A stretch of DNA of 64,000 nt from CAVQOB01 sp963714325 (GCA_963714325.1 CAVQOB010000012.1:1-64000), one strand, 5' to 3'. Shown: positions 1 to 9,290, numbered from the stretch's first letter. Translations and numbers: made by a program. Notes: generated from the letters alone by a model not told the origin.

Positions 1-470
1 AATCGGCGCTCGCGGTCGAAAGTCGTGGCGCCGTGGGAATCGCGATTGCAGGATGGTCTCGCACCGCGCACTCGACCCCGACCATGAGATCGGCAATCAA
101 GGAGCGCGTGCTCGAATAGGGGCGCTGGCCGATCGGTTCTTGCCGTCCAGTCGACGGCCGCCGCGTTTCGCATCCGTCTCGCCCAACACCGCTGCACCTT
201 TGGTGCCGAGCGCGTAGACCAAGGGCGCGCTGCCGCGCGCGCAAACAATCGCGTTGCGCCATCGGCCGGTCGAGATATCCGTTGTGATAGAGTGCGCGAG
301 ACGGCGGACCAGGCGATCCGATGAGCGCTCAACGAGCTGCACGAGATGCGTCGAGCGCAGGAACCGATGCTCAGCGACGTGACGCAGGATCGCGAAATCG
401 TCGGGCGTCAGACGAATCGGTTGTGGGACGCTCCGCGCGAACCGCGGACGACGAGCATGAGATTGTCGCT
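1..470 (-). pseudogene. Replication-relaxation-like protein, broken fragment
   Basis: Reading leftward, the stretch near 415-340 encodes LTPDDFAILRHVAEHRFL, typical of the N-terminal winged helix of replication-relaxation proteins from mobile elements. The frame continues through LVYALGTKGAAVLGE near 240-190, another family hallmark. The frame then breaks near 135, and a further in-family piece (LIADLMVGVECAVR) follows in another frame toward the window edge. No ATG or GTG start lies in frame upstream, which suggests a second break near 460. It sits directly downstream of the TraG-like ATPase fragment, a usual arrangement in conjugative or mobilisable elements. The gene runs off the left edge, so its 3' part is unseen. 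Confidence 0.6.
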
Positions 471-483
471 TTCATATGCAAAG

Positions 484-1813
484 TCACGACAGCGGCAGGG
501 GATTGGCGATGAACGCGTCGATCTCCGCCTCGACCTTGGCGCGCGGCCGGGTGTAGCGGGCGCGCGTGCGGGCGATCACGGCCGCGCGTGCCCGTGGCCG
601 ATCTCCGGATAGTCGGTCGCGAGCCGGAACGGGCTCGGATGCCGTCGCGGATCAGCCGGGCCCAGGCCTGGTAGTTGGGGAGATCGCAGAGCGCCGACGG
701 CGAGTCGATGCCAAGCTCCGGCGCGAGCGTCGCGCATCCTCGGCGCCGATGCGGAAGGCGATGAGCGCCGGCATTGCCGAGCACGGCTTGCGCAGCAGGG
801 GCGGGAGCTGGCCGAGGAACTGGTGCGCCAGCGTCAGCGACAGCCGGTACTTGCGCGCCTCCGACAGGATCGAGGCGAAGCTGTCGGTGGCGAAGTTCTG
901 GAACTCGTCGGCGTAGAGATGGAAGTCGCGGCGCTCGTGCTCGGGGATCGGCGCGCGCGCCTGCGCGGCTTGCGCGAACGCGGTGGCGAGCAGCGCGCCG
1001 AGCAGATAGCTCGGGCCCTCGCCGAGCTCGCCCTTGGACAGGTTGGCGATCAGGATGCGGCCGCTGTTCATGATCGCGGAAATGTCGAGGGTCGGCCGTG
1101 CTGGCCGAGGATGTTGCGCAGCATCGGCGGCGACGAGCAGCGCGCCGATCTTGTTCTGCAACGGCGACAGCGCCTCGGCCTTGAACTCATCGCCCCAGGC
1201 GGCAATCTCCTGCGTCCAGAACTGCCGGACCTGCGCGTCGCGGCAGGTGGCAGCAGCCGTGCGCGATAGCGCTCGTTGACGAGCAGCGCGGCAAGCCCGA
1301 GCAGGGTCGAGCCGGCGCCGTCGAGCAGCAGCCGCAGGCTGTTCTGCAGCAGGTATTCCAGGCGCGGCCCCCAGCTGTCGGCCCAGATGTGCCGGAAGGC
1401 GGCGACGATGTGCGCGGCGACCAGCGGCCGGCGGTCCGGCGCGACGCCGAACAGGGGATTGAAGCCGGCCGGGTGCTCGAGGTCGGCCGGATCGAGATAG
1501 ATGCAATCGGGGATGCGATGGCGCGGCATGGCGTCGATCAGGGTCCTTGCCAGATCGCCGTGCGGGTCGAGCAGGGCGAGGCCGCGCCCGGCGCCGGGTC
1601 GGCGAGGATGAGCGACAGGAGCAGAGTCGACTTGCCGGTGCCGGTCTTGCCGATGAGGTAGAGATGGCGGCGGCGGTCGTCCTCGCCGAGCATGACGGGG
1701 GCGGCGAGCGTGAGGCCCGCCGTTCTGGTGCCGAGATATGCGCCGTCGTCGAGCATGGATCGGCAGCCGAGCCGGAAGCTGGAGCCGCAGAGGTCGGAAG
1801 CGACGAGGCGCAT
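484..1813 (-). pseudogene. TraG/VirD4-like conjugative coupling ATPase, multiply frameshifted
   Basis: A P-loop ATPase of the type IV coupling class is spread over several frames. The start near 1813 leads to the Walker A sequence GKTGTGKST (about 1650-1625). After a frame change come LLDPHGDLARTLIDAMPRH and FNPLFGVAPD. A third frame carries TLDISAIMNSGRILIANLSK and the Walker B-like LYADEFQNF (about 910). The C-terminal RYTRPRAKVEAEIDAFIANP ends at a TGA at 484-486 after two more shifts. At least four frameshifts make it non-functional as read. Such proteins pump DNA in conjugation. With the neighbouring replication-relaxation fragment it marks this end of the window as a mobile-element remnant. 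Confidence 0.75.
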
Positions 1814-1913
1814 GTGGGGAACGGGCCAGGCCGGGGCAGCTGCCGATCGCTATTCGCGATCGTCGGTTCAATTGTAGCGCCGCTGATGCATCGTCATGCA
1901 AAGCAATGGGCAG

Positions 1914-2451
1914 CAAGGAAATCGCCTATCGCCCCATGGCTGCGCCCGATCAGCGATGCAAACTGGAATGCGCACCGTCACGGTCGATGCGCGCCGATCA
2001 ACGACAAAGCTCGCCAGCCGCTCTGTCGGGTCCGTGCCCGCCGTGCACCTCCCGTCTCCCTTGTCATGACGAACGTCTCACGACATCCGGTCCGACAGAA
2101 GCATGGTTTGCGGTGTGAGGGGCGGGCACGAACATTCCCCGGCTGACATCCCGAGCAGCGGCGGCGTCGTCTCGAAATGGACACTCGACGACAGCGCCGC
2201 AGAAAACCAGACAATCCCGTCGGCGGGTACGGACGTCCCGGCAAGGGGTACTTGACGGATAGAGCCGAACAGAGCCGTGGGATTACCATAATCTACCCCG
2301 CCGTTTGCCCCGCCGATATATAGATGGTGGGGTAACTGGCGGGGTACCCTGCGACGCCGCGAACTGTGACTGTCCGATATCGCGTAACGGACAACGCGCG
2401 GCCGGAGGTCTGCCACGTGGCGCTCACATCGTAAAGGCTGGTGCAAACAGA
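1914..2451. other. Gene-free stretch
   Basis: About 540 bases between the coupling-ATPase relic and the Fic relic. Short open frames exist on both strands, but none has a recognisable motif or consistent coding character. I see nothing supportable here. Confidence 0.5.
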
Positions 2452-3027
2452 TCAGGCCTGCATGAGATTAGTGATGACAGTTGCCAGCGGTTCTTCATTG
2501 CCCTGAAAGCTCGCGACGATAGCACCCAGCGTTGCGTCCGGGTCAAGCCGGCTCTAGGTTGAGCGGATGACCCGCTCGATCGGCCAAGAGCGCGAGGAAG
2601 GTCAGCTGCGTGCGGCCGTTGCCCTCCCGAAATGGATGGATGGCATTCAGCTCGGCGAGGACGTGGGCTGCAAGCCGCGAGAATTCCGTGGTCGTGCAAC
2701 CTTGCAAGAAATCATGCTGTTTGAGCCAGGAGAAGAGCCGCGCTATTTCTCCGGCGACGTTCTCGGGGTAGCAGAACGTGCTCGCGCCTTTGGTCAGACG
2801 CACGGTGCGGGGCAGAGTGCTGCTTATGTGTAGACATCCTGGAACAGGTGGTGGCGAATGGCGGGTAGTGAGTTGCCGAGAAGCGGCCGTTGGGCAGGGG
2901 CTCCTCGGAGCGCGCGAACGTCATCGCGGTCTCAACGTCTCCAGCAAGTCAGCCGACCGGAGGTCGGCCTTGTTCTTGAGGACGTCACCGTCCGGTAGCA
3001 ATACGGATCGGGGTCGGCCTGATACAT
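2452..3027 (-). pseudogene. Fic-family AMP-transferase toxin, frameshifted relic
   Basis: The centre encodes the Fic catalytic motif HPFREGNGRTQ, containing the invariant His and the anion-binding GNGR. It is preceded by RLTKGASTFCYP, which matches the usual flap region. The N-terminal part (MYQADPDPYCY, then DVLKNKADLRSADLLE) and the segment IRHHLFQDVYT lie in other frames. The C-terminal DPDATLGAIVASFQGNEEP again changes frame and ends at 2452-2454. At least four frame changes across about 190 codons make it a relic. Fic toxins transfer AMP to target proteins and are held in check by a small antitoxin. The matching antitoxin remnant lies immediately upstream on the same strand. Confidence 0.7.
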
Positions 3028-3039
3028 GAGTGGCCAGGA

Positions 3040-3268
3040 TCAGCGCTTGCCGTGCATCTCGGCAAGGACTCGGCGGCGAGGCGACACGTTCCGACGCATC
3101 GAGCTTCTGGAACTCGGCCTCCATGTTGCTCGGCAGGCGGATGCCCTCAACGGCCGAGACCTTGGCGAAGGCACGGCGACCGAGGGTGAATGCTTGCGTC
3201 GCCGGCGCACGGCTGCCCGATTGGGGCGGCGCGTCGCGAACGTTCGCTCGTTGTCTCGTCTTGTTCAT
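3040..3268 (-). pseudogene. Small antitoxin partner of the Fic toxin, frameshifted
   Basis: An ATG at 3268 opens a frame with AFTLGRRAFAKVSAVEGIRL, the N-terminal pattern of the short antitoxins encoded upstream of Fic/Doc toxins. The sequence continues with MEAEFQKLDASERVAS and then needs a one-base shift to reach RRRVLAEMHGKR and its TGA at 3040-3042. The stop lies 12 bases before the Fic start, as expected for a toxin-antitoxin operon. Assignment rests on this pattern and position, not on a search. Confidence 0.5.
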
Positions 3269-3574
3269 GAGGACGGGTGAGCACGAATCGGGTTGGTGGG
3301 ACACAAGCTTACTCGAAGACTCCCGCCATCGACGCCCGATGCGGGTTCGAGTATGCCGATGCTCGAAAACATTTCACCACGAATATAGGCGTCGTCAACA
3401 GGTCCATTTTTCCAGGTGCATTTTGAATTCTGCATTCGTATCCTTATTTCATTAGAAATGAATTTTTATCCGAGTTTTTTATATGTGTATTCTTAAATGA
3501 ATATTCTTCTATTGAATGAAGTAAACCGGCTTACATTCAGAGGGAAACCTGCTAACTTCTTGAGGTAAGCCTGT
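3269..3574. other. AT-rich intergenic region with periodic palindromes
   Basis: This stretch, above all 3430-3560, is markedly richer in A and T than the surrounding DNA and contains no gene. Its right end holds the three 14-bp palindromic sites listed separately. AT-richness beside iterated sites and a replication-initiator relic is what a plasmid origin looks like. Confidence 0.5.
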
Positions 3575-3578
3575 TTAT
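3521..3578. repeat. Three 14-bp palindromic sites at 22-bp spacing (iteron-like)
   Basis: GTAAACCGGCTTAC (3521-3534), GGAAACCTGCTAAC (3543-3556) and GTAAGCCTGTTTAT (3565-3578, whose reverse complement is ATAAACAGGCTTAC) are variants of one near-palindrome. They begin exactly 22 bases apart, about two helical turns, so a protein would bind them on one face of the helix. They overlap the 3' end of a broken winged-helix replication-type gene. This fits plasmid iterons or an autoregulatory operator. Function is inferred. Confidence 0.5.
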
Positions 3579-3973
3579 CTCTGCAGTCTTGCCCTTCGCC
3601 GATAGTTCACCTGGAAGTGGACGACATAGATAATGGTTTTGCCCCGTCCCCGGCGCTGGATTGAGATCAAAGCTGCGGTTTCCAGCTCACCGATAAGCTG
3701 GGTCACACGCGGACGCGTTAGCCCCATATCGGTGGCGAGCGTTGTCCTGGAAAACAAAAGTTGTTGTGCCAGCCATAACTCAAGAACATGGCGTAGACGA
3801 CCTTGGCTCCGGCTGACAGGTCTGGATTGCGGAGAATGAAATTCGGCAGCTGCGTGAAGCCGTGTTGCGTCACTGGGTCGGGGACGGTCGAACTTGATGT
3901 TCACGAGTTGGGCGCCGATGTGCTCCATGGGGACATGACGGCATGGTGTTCCGGGTTCCCCCGGCTTATGCAC
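3575..3973 (-). pseudogene. Plasmid-type winged-helix replication initiator-like protein, frameshifted
   Basis: Two frames together give a typical small helix-turn-helix protein of integrated plasmids. One frame carries LPNFILRNPDLSAGAKVVYA followed by MFLSYGWHNNFCFPGQ. The other carries LATDMGLTRPRVTQLIGELE followed by SIQRRGRGKTIIYVVHF, and ends at 3575. The joined sequence reads as a winged-helix domain with a recognition helix around MGLTRPRVTQLIGELE. At least two frame changes separate the parts. Its end overlaps the third palindromic site. Such proteins bind iterons to start replication or regulate their own gene. Which of these applies here is not certain. Confidence 0.55.
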
Positions 3974-3985
3974 AGAAGGACAACT

Positions 3986-4711
3986 TTAGTTGTCGGGCAT
4001 CTGCCGGACGTCGTTTGCCCCAGGCCCGAGCCGCATGACTTGGATCGTCTTCAGGAAGCGCGTCGCCCTGTGTCAGCGCGCGCTCTGACAAATGCACAGG
4101 CACTCCTACTTGATCCTGCATGAACGTTCGCTCTTGCTTCAGTTCCACGATCATAAGATCGCGATCCTCGACCTGCGCCAGCAGTCTCGCGTTCTCGATC
4201 AAGACATCGACAATGCTCCGCCTCTCGCCCGCAGGGAGCGCATGCAGTTCCATCGATAAAGCGTCGCTTGCGCCGCCTTGCGGGGGTTCGGCGGGGACCC
4301 GTCCATTCGATTTTTCCCAACGTGCGCCGCAGGAATGTTTGGGGAAGCGTCGTTTGCGGCGCTCGGCAATTCTGGCTCACTGAGAATAAAGTTTTCGAGA
4401 GACGCGGTATTGATGATCCATTCCATGCCGAAAGTCGTTCGGATTTTTTGCGCGGCTATGTCACCTTTGAGGCAGTAATTCTGGACAGTTCGTTCTTTCG
4501 GAATGTGTCGACGCAGTTCGGCAAATCGCTTTTGCGCTTGGCCGACAGTCAAATTGAAATCGAGCGCCGCAAGGAAACGTTCAGGCGTCGCTTGCGGCGC
4601 ATCGTGCGGTTCGGAAATTTGTTGTTGCGGCGATGTCAGCGGTTGCTTCTCCAGAGTTGGAGCGTCGCTTGTCGCATTGGATGGGTCGGGCATACTCTGG
4701 AAGTGTATCAA
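3986..4711 (-). pseudogene. DNA-binding coiled-coil protein of mobile elements, frameshifted
   Basis: The N-terminal frame from 4711 has a Pro/Gln-rich leader, then LTVGQAQKRFAELRRHIPK and QKIRTTFGMEWIINTASLE. This small helical domain looks DNA-binding and is common in alphaproteobacterial plasmid and ICE cargo. A shift near 4250 leads to ELHALPAGERRSIVDVLIEN and a coiled coil (LLAQVEDRDLMIVELKQERT). A last shift gives FLKTIQVMRLGPGANDVR and a TAA at 3986-3988. It lies just upstream of the replication-type gene on the same strand, so the two probably formed a maintenance operon. The exact function is unknown. Confidence 0.5.
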
Positions 4712-4908
4712 GTCCTTCCTCCATACCAGTAGAGTTATCCACCTCCTCCGCTACTGGCGTCGTCGTGCTTCCGCACGAGCGCCGCAGGCGCCGCTCGGCG
4801 CGACCGCATATGAATCCGATACACCAGAAGCAGGAGGTAACAGGGGAGCACGCGGCCTTCGCGACGGCCACCATGGTTCTATACGGCGCGAGATGTTCAA
4901 CGCAATCG

Positions 4909-4974
4909 TGCCTTGCACCGTGCCTTGCATAAAGGCAAGCGCGAGGCACGGTGCAAGGCAATCTGTAAGGCAAG
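4909..4974. repeat. 17-bp perfect inverted repeat and cluster of TGCCTTGC boxes
   Basis: TGCCTTGCACCGTGCCT (4909-4925) is matched by its exact reverse complement at 4944-4960, separated by an 18-base loop. Within 66 bases the octamer TGCCTTGC or a close variant occurs twice forward (4909, 4921) and three times reversed (near 4933, 4953, 4967). The cluster sits just past the 3' end of the integrase relic. There is no T-tract, so a standard terminator is unlikely. Recombinase or excisionase arm sites are possible. Confidence 0.5.
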
Positions 4975-4977
4975 GGG

Positions 4978-6144
4978 TCAGCCGGAGCCGACTATGGACC
5001 CGAGGTGCTTCTCGAAGAGCTTCAGCGCATCGCGCATTTCGGGCAGGCGGTCGTGGCGGTCGTACACGCGCTGGATGGGCGAGCGGCTTCCAGTCACGTG
5101 ATTGAGAATGCACTCGGTGACATCGATCTCCACGCCGAGCTTCGCCATCGTGGTCGAAAGATATCTGCGGAAGTCGTGGAAGACGAAGGCCGCACATCTT
5201 TCAGCAACGCGTCGAGCGCCTCTTTTCCATCGCTCCAGGTCGCGTAGGGCGTGCCCGCCGACGAAGGAAAGAGGAGATCGCACGGTCGTTCGACGAGCGC
5301 GCCGTCTGTATCAGGAACAAGTTTCCGTGATGCGCGGGATGAGAGCGAGGTTGTCGCGAAGAAGATTGGGAAGCATGTGCTTCTCGTATTCTTGGTGAGT
5401 GATGGCGGCAGCGTGATCGTGTCGTCGGTGATATGGCTCCAGCGCAGCGCCCCTACCTCGCCGCGCCGCATGCCGGTGTGGATGGCGATTGCGCAGATGA
5501 AGCCGTAGGGGTCGCCACGCTCCTGCAGGGCGCAGCGCGGCCTTGTAGACTGTCGCCATCTCCGGCATCGGTGATCAGGCGGTCGCGGCTCTCGCTCTTC
5601 TTGCCCGGCGGGTGTGACGTCCTGCAGCGGAGAGAATTTGAGAAAGCGCTCGCGCACGGCCCAGCGCAAGAAGGCGCGCGCCGCCGAGAAGATGTGATAG
5701 CGCTCGCTCGGGTATTCGGTCGCGCGCTCGATGAGGGTCTGCAACTCGCGGGTGCCGACCTCGCCGATGCGGCGCTTCCCAAGCGGCCTGAGGTAGGCGA
5801 GCACGCGCTTCTTCTCGGCGAGCGTCCTCGGCTTGTTGGTTGGTGCAGTACGGTCGCGAGGTAGCGGTCGATGGCATCCTGCAGCTTCGTGTCGCTCGAC
5901 ATCGTCGGTGATGCCGAGCGTCTTCTTGGCGATGATGGTGCGCACCTTCTCGCGTGCGTCGGCGAGCGAGAGGGGCTCCGGGTAGCGGCCGAGCTTGAGG
6001 AAGCGTCCGGTTCTCGCCGTGGACGAAGTAGAAGGTCTTCGTCCCGCCCTGCGAGACCTGGAGGCAAAGGCCGTCCTTGTCCCAATATCGCTTCACGCCT
6101 TTTTCGGGGACGGGGAGCGAGCGGATGGCGAGGTCGGTGAGCAT
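4978..6144 (-). pseudogene. Tyrosine recombinase (phage-type integrase), multiply frameshifted
   Basis: The start at 6144 opens LTDLAIRSLPVPEKGVKRYW and GLCLQVSQGGTKTFYF, the usual N-terminal DUF4102-like domain. Later frames supply LRPLGKRRIGEVGTRELQTL (core-binding domain), IHTGMRRGEVGALRW (first catalytic Arg) and FHDFRRYLSTTMAKLGV (the H-x-x-R box), followed by VYDRHDRLPEMRDALKL, in which the Tyr of VYDRH is a candidate nucleophile. Four or more shifts separate these blocks, so it is a relic as read. It lies 226 bases from a tRNA-Pro 3' fragment, the normal arrangement for an integrase and its attachment site. Confidence 0.8.
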
Positions 6145-6369
6145 GGCCACGGAATCCGGACTGGGGCTCTCACGATCCTCCACGCCGACGCTGCAGGAGG
6201 ACTGTGGCGGGATCTGGAGGTCAAAGTTATCCTCTTATCTATCCTCTGAACTAGGTGGGATTGGGCGGTTTGACAAGGTGCGAGATGGCGAATATTTATC
6301 AAGCAATTTCAATGGTCGTTGTGCCGGTATGGCGCGAGATGGTTTAATAAAGTACGTTCTGGGGGACTG

Positions 6370-6403
6370 GGGGTCGGAGGTTCAAATCCTCTCGCTCCGA
6401 CCA
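6370..6403 (+). repeat. tRNA-Pro 3'-end fragment (probable att site)
   Basis: The T arm (GGAGG, loop TTCAAAT, CCTCT), the 3' acceptor strand CGCTCCG, the discriminator A and CCA form the last part of an alphaproteobacterial tRNA-Pro. The 76 bases upstream contain neither the matching 5' acceptor strand (CGGAGCG) nor a D arm, so this is not a whole tRNA gene. Integrases commonly leave such 3' copies at element borders, and the integrase relic starts 226 bases to the left. Confidence 0.65.
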
Positions 6404-6914
6404 ATAAAATCAAAGGCTTAAGCGAAATACACTTTTGCTGAAAATGGCCTGGGGTTCCCGTGGGGTTCCCGAAAACCTTGCACCACAAAAATCCACTTTG
6501 GCTCTCCTTGCTCGGAAAATTCGGCGCTCTGTTGCCAATCCAGCTGCGCTCCCCGTAAGACGGCGAACAACTCTGATCAGAGCGGCACCGCCTTGCGCCG
6601 GCTATCCAAAAATAGCAGAGGCATCATCACGCTATCTATGACCTTACATGCTCATAACCTGAAGGTCTTTGGACCGAATTGGACTTCAATAGCTGACCAG
6701 AACAACTGAAAAACCTGAAGGTCATAGGTTCGATTTGGAGGTTCCAGCAATGTGGTCGGCCGGGAGGGCTCGGCAATGTCAACAATGACCAGTCGGCCCT
6801 CTTCATGTCGCACGCCGTGACCGTTCCAAAGGCCCTCGAGTACCCAGATCTATACTTCGACGATTTGGTCGAGCTGATATGGAACACGACTGCTGCGGAG
6901 AGCGGGTGAAGTAG
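6404..6914. other. Intergenic stretch right of the att site
   Basis: About 510 bases with no gene I can support. It contains one copy of the 20-base sequence GGGGTTCCCGTGGGGTTCCC (6451-6470), also found at 43866-43885, and two imperfect copies of ACCTGAAGGTC near 6658 and 6713. Short protein-like frames occur on both strands near 6690-6910, but I cannot choose between them. Confidence 0.45.
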
Positions 6915-7202
6915 TCAACGCGCGAGTGCCATCGCGCAATTATCACGCGCCTTGCGTTGCAAGTGGCGGACTTTCGTCCGAGATCCGTCGCCGTTCGAGC
7001 GCCATGAGCAGCCAGGCCTCGCGGGCTTGCCATTGTAGATGTAGTAAGCACCGCGGCGCTGCGCGTTGAACGTCTGGTTTGAAATGTCATGGCCGCCGAT
7101 GCGGACGTTCTTGCCGAAGCGGACCTCGGCAACGGCCGGGTCGGCAATAACAATGCATATCGCCAGCACTGCCATCAGGAGGCAATAGCGCACCTGGGCC
7201 AC
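6915..7202 (-). CDS. Small exported protein of unknown function
   Basis: A 95-residue protein with an N-terminal signal peptide (hydrophobic core LLMAVLAICIVIADPAVAE) and a probable signal peptidase site after AVA. The mature part has EVRFGKNVRIGGHDISNQTF, then a Tyr/Arg-rich stretch and a Cys-Ser-Trp motif. The pattern is familiar from small periplasmic proteins of Bradyrhizobium relatives, but no function is known to me. It is the first intact gene right of the integrase border and is read on the same strand as the immunity-type genes that follow. Confidence 0.6.
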   Translation of the reverse strand: MAQVRYCLLMAVLAICIVIADPAVAEVRFGKNVRIGGHDISNQTFNAQRRGAYYIYNGKPARPGCSWRSNGDGSRTKVRHLQRKARDNCAMALAR

Positions 7203-7229
7203 AATCGCCGTGTCTCCCGTTGATCCCTC

Positions 7230-8576
7230 TCAGAGCAATAACATCGCGAGCCTGCCCTCGGGTTTGGCGAGCTCGGTTTCCAGGGCGGCAATCGCGGCAC
7301 CGAAATTCGATGCAAAGGGGATCAGTTCCGCAGCGTCGTCATGATGCCACAGGAAGCAGTGGCCGAAGGTCGGACCGTCCGCAAGCGAGATCACGAGGGC
7401 CGAGCTGTTGTCGAAGGGTGTCGCGACGGACCAGAGTTGGCGATGGTCGATGCCGAATTCGGACTTCCAGCGCGCGCTGATCTCGGGCTCGCCGGCGATC
7501 ATCATGTGGAGCCAGTGCTGAACTGTCTCGTGCCACGCGACGAGATCGCTCGCGCCGGCAAACTGCATGATGTGCCGCTTGTCGCCGTCGAAGAAGACCA
7601 GCTGTGACCGCCCGCGCTCGGAGAGGAATGTGCGATAATCCGACGGCAGCGCGCGACCCAATCTCGTTTCGACTGCTGCGATCTCGCCGGCCTTTGCAGG
7701 CGCGGCCATCAAGGTCCAGCGGGTCAGTGCCTGACCAGCCTTTAGTTCTGCTTTGCGGCGTGCCGCGTAGGCCGCGTACTCCGGGTGTTTGAAGACGAGG
7801 TCGTACGGTTCAGAAAAATGCGGATTACTGAACGCCATCTCGAAGGCGTCGTCGCTGTATTGCGGGAACCGGTGCATCTGCATCCAACATAGGACTCGAA
7901 TGCGTCCCGGCGAGATCGAAGCAGCCAAGGCCTGATTGATGGCATCAAGCGCTGCGTCGTCGTCACTGAGATGAATGTAGACACTGTACAGGCAGTCGAA
8001 AATCGAGGCTTCGAGTTCAACTTGCGGGAACGACCACGTGTAGATCGGAGCCTTCGCCGCAGCCCGTGCTTGAAACTCATTGAGCGCGGCTTCGGCATGC
8101 AGCTTGGCTTGCGCCGCATTCTCCGGAAGCCTGCGATGGACCTGGAGGCTGCGCAGCCACAGGGTCATGGGCTCGGATGCAGCCTCGGGCGCGCCGGGGA
8201 GCGAATAATCCAGACGCTTGCGTTCCAGGTCGAGCAGGCAGTGATCCAGCTGTTGTTGCCAAACAGGCTTCTGGATGGCCGTCTCGGGAATTTCGCGGCT
8301 CGTATACTCCTGTAGATCAGTCAATTCACAGCCGGCGTTCAGCGCCTCATCCGAAAGGCGCTCGTAGGCAGCCACGGCATCGGCCATGGTCTCGAAGTCT
8401 CGCCCCTCGAACAGATAGTTGGCGTCGTGCTTCATGTCACGCCAATCGTCTGGCGGAGCCACGAAATCCTTGTCCGCCGGAAGCCGTTCGGAAAGCACCC
8501 AGTAGTCATTCATGAGATGCATCCAATGGATGCGCGCCTCGCGATTGCGATAGAACCGAGCGAAGTAACCTCGCAA
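7230..8576 (-). CDS. SMI1/KNR4 (SUKH) domain protein with long helical N-terminus
   Basis: A 448-residue soluble protein. Residues from about 290 to the C-terminus form a SUKH fold: AAVETRLGRALPSDYRTFLS is the classic opening, followed by a Trp-rich middle and SSALVISLADGPTFGHCFLW. The first 280 residues are mostly helical, with no signal peptide, and look TPR-like. SUKH proteins are immunity proteins against nuclease and deaminase toxins of polymorphic, CDI and type VI systems. The partner toxin is not visible nearby. It ends 12 bases after the next gene upstream on the strand (8589), so the two may form an operon. The N-terminal extension is long for the family. Confidence 0.7.
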   Translation of the reverse strand: MRGYFARFYRNREARIHWMHLMNDYWVLSERLPADKDFVAPPDDWRDMKHDANYLFEGRDFETMADAVAAYERLSDEALNAGCELTDLQEYTSREIPETAIQKPVWQQQLDHCLLDLERKRLDYSLPGAPEAASEPMTLWLRSLQVHRRLPENAAQAKLHAEAALNEFQARAAAKAPIYTWSFPQVELEASIFDCLYSVYIHLSDDDAALDAINQALAASISPGRIRVLCWMQMHRFPQYSDDAFEMAFSNPHFSEPYDLVFKHPEYAAYAARRKAELKAGQALTRWTLMAAPAKAGEIAAVETRLGRALPSDYRTFLSERGRSQLVFFDGDKRHIMQFAGASDLVAWHETVQHWLHMMIAGEPEISARWKSEFGIDHRQLWSVATPFDNSSALVISLADGPTFGHCFLWHHDDAAELIPFASNFGAAIAALETELAKPEGRLAMLLL

Positions 8577-8588
8577 CGCCAGCCTCCT

Positions 8589-9290
8589 TCAATAGCAATC
8601 GCCGAACATGTGCCAGTCCGCGCCACTTTTGAAGAGATAGACCGAGCCATTGTCGCCCAGTAGCAACCGGCCCTTGTCATTCGAGCACACTTGGAAGACG
8701 AATCCGTCCCCGTCCTTGCCCCCTTGTGTCCAACTCGGCCAACCGCCGACCTTGGTTTCGTAGGCGTGGGGCATTTCGTTGAACCAGTCGTCATCGAGGT
8801 CACGGACGACGGGCAGCGGAATTTCCCGCAGCGGAATTGCCCGATCCTCCCACGAGGGACGATCCATGGTTGCCGGCTGCCAGCGCACGGGAAAGAGACC
8901 AAGCTCGCTTTCAAAGTCATCCGGTGGCGGCGTCATCACCAAGCCGTCGAGTGTGTCATAGGTCCGCACGAGAAAGCCGCGACCGTTGGGTTGATCCCAC
9001 CAGTCGTCGCCGAACGTGTCGAACCAGAACGTAAGAAGAGCGACGCCGTCGAGCGCCGCAGGGCGCACGGGCAGTTCATCGCAGCGGATCTGCAGGATGG
9101 CCCGCAGTGGGCGTCCGCTGAGCGCGCAGATCGGCCATGGCTCATCGGCGCGCGAAAGGAACCCACCGCCCCACCGGCTGGTCGCGGGATCGGTCGATGG
9201 GCGAAAGCCGCCAACTTGGGCAACGGTTGCTGGGCGATGCATCGCGGTGACGATACGGACGGCTTCGGCGCGCAATTCTGGATCGATCAT
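8589..9290 (-). CDS. DUF1963 (YwqG-like) protein
   Basis: A 233-residue protein with DUF1963 hallmarks: RWGGGFLSRADEPWPIC near the start, AILQIRCDELP, and the C-terminal KVGGWPSWTQGGKDGDGFVF followed by LLLGDNGSVYLFKSGADW. DUF1963 proteins are cytosolic, resemble SUKH in gene context and often sit beside polymorphic toxins. Their biochemical role is unknown. Codon phasing is intact from start to stop, unlike the DUF1963 relic at 23-24 kb. Neighbours are a SUKH gene downstream and a small membrane protein upstream. Confidence 0.7.
   Translation of the reverse strand: MIDPELRAEAVRIVTAMHRPATVAQVGGFRPSTDPATSRWGGGFLSRADEPWPICALSGRPLRAILQIRCDELPVRPAALDGVALLTFWFDTFGDDWWDQPNGRGFLVRTYDTLDGLVMTPPPDDFESELGLFPVRWQPATMDRPSWEDRAIPLREIPLPVVRDLDDDWFNEMPHAYETKVGGWPSWTQGGKDGDGFVFQVCSNDKGRLLLGDNGSVYLFKSGADWHMFGDCY

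Noticed and set aside
1978..2446. Short minus-strand frames of 100-120 residues
   Set aside because: Overlapping frames with Cys/Arg/Ser-rich composition, no ribosome site and no motif.
6328..6403. Possible complete tRNA gene on the plus strand
   Set aside because: Only the T arm and 3' acceptor strand are present. No matching 5' acceptor strand, D arm or anticodon arm can be folded in the preceding 76 bases.
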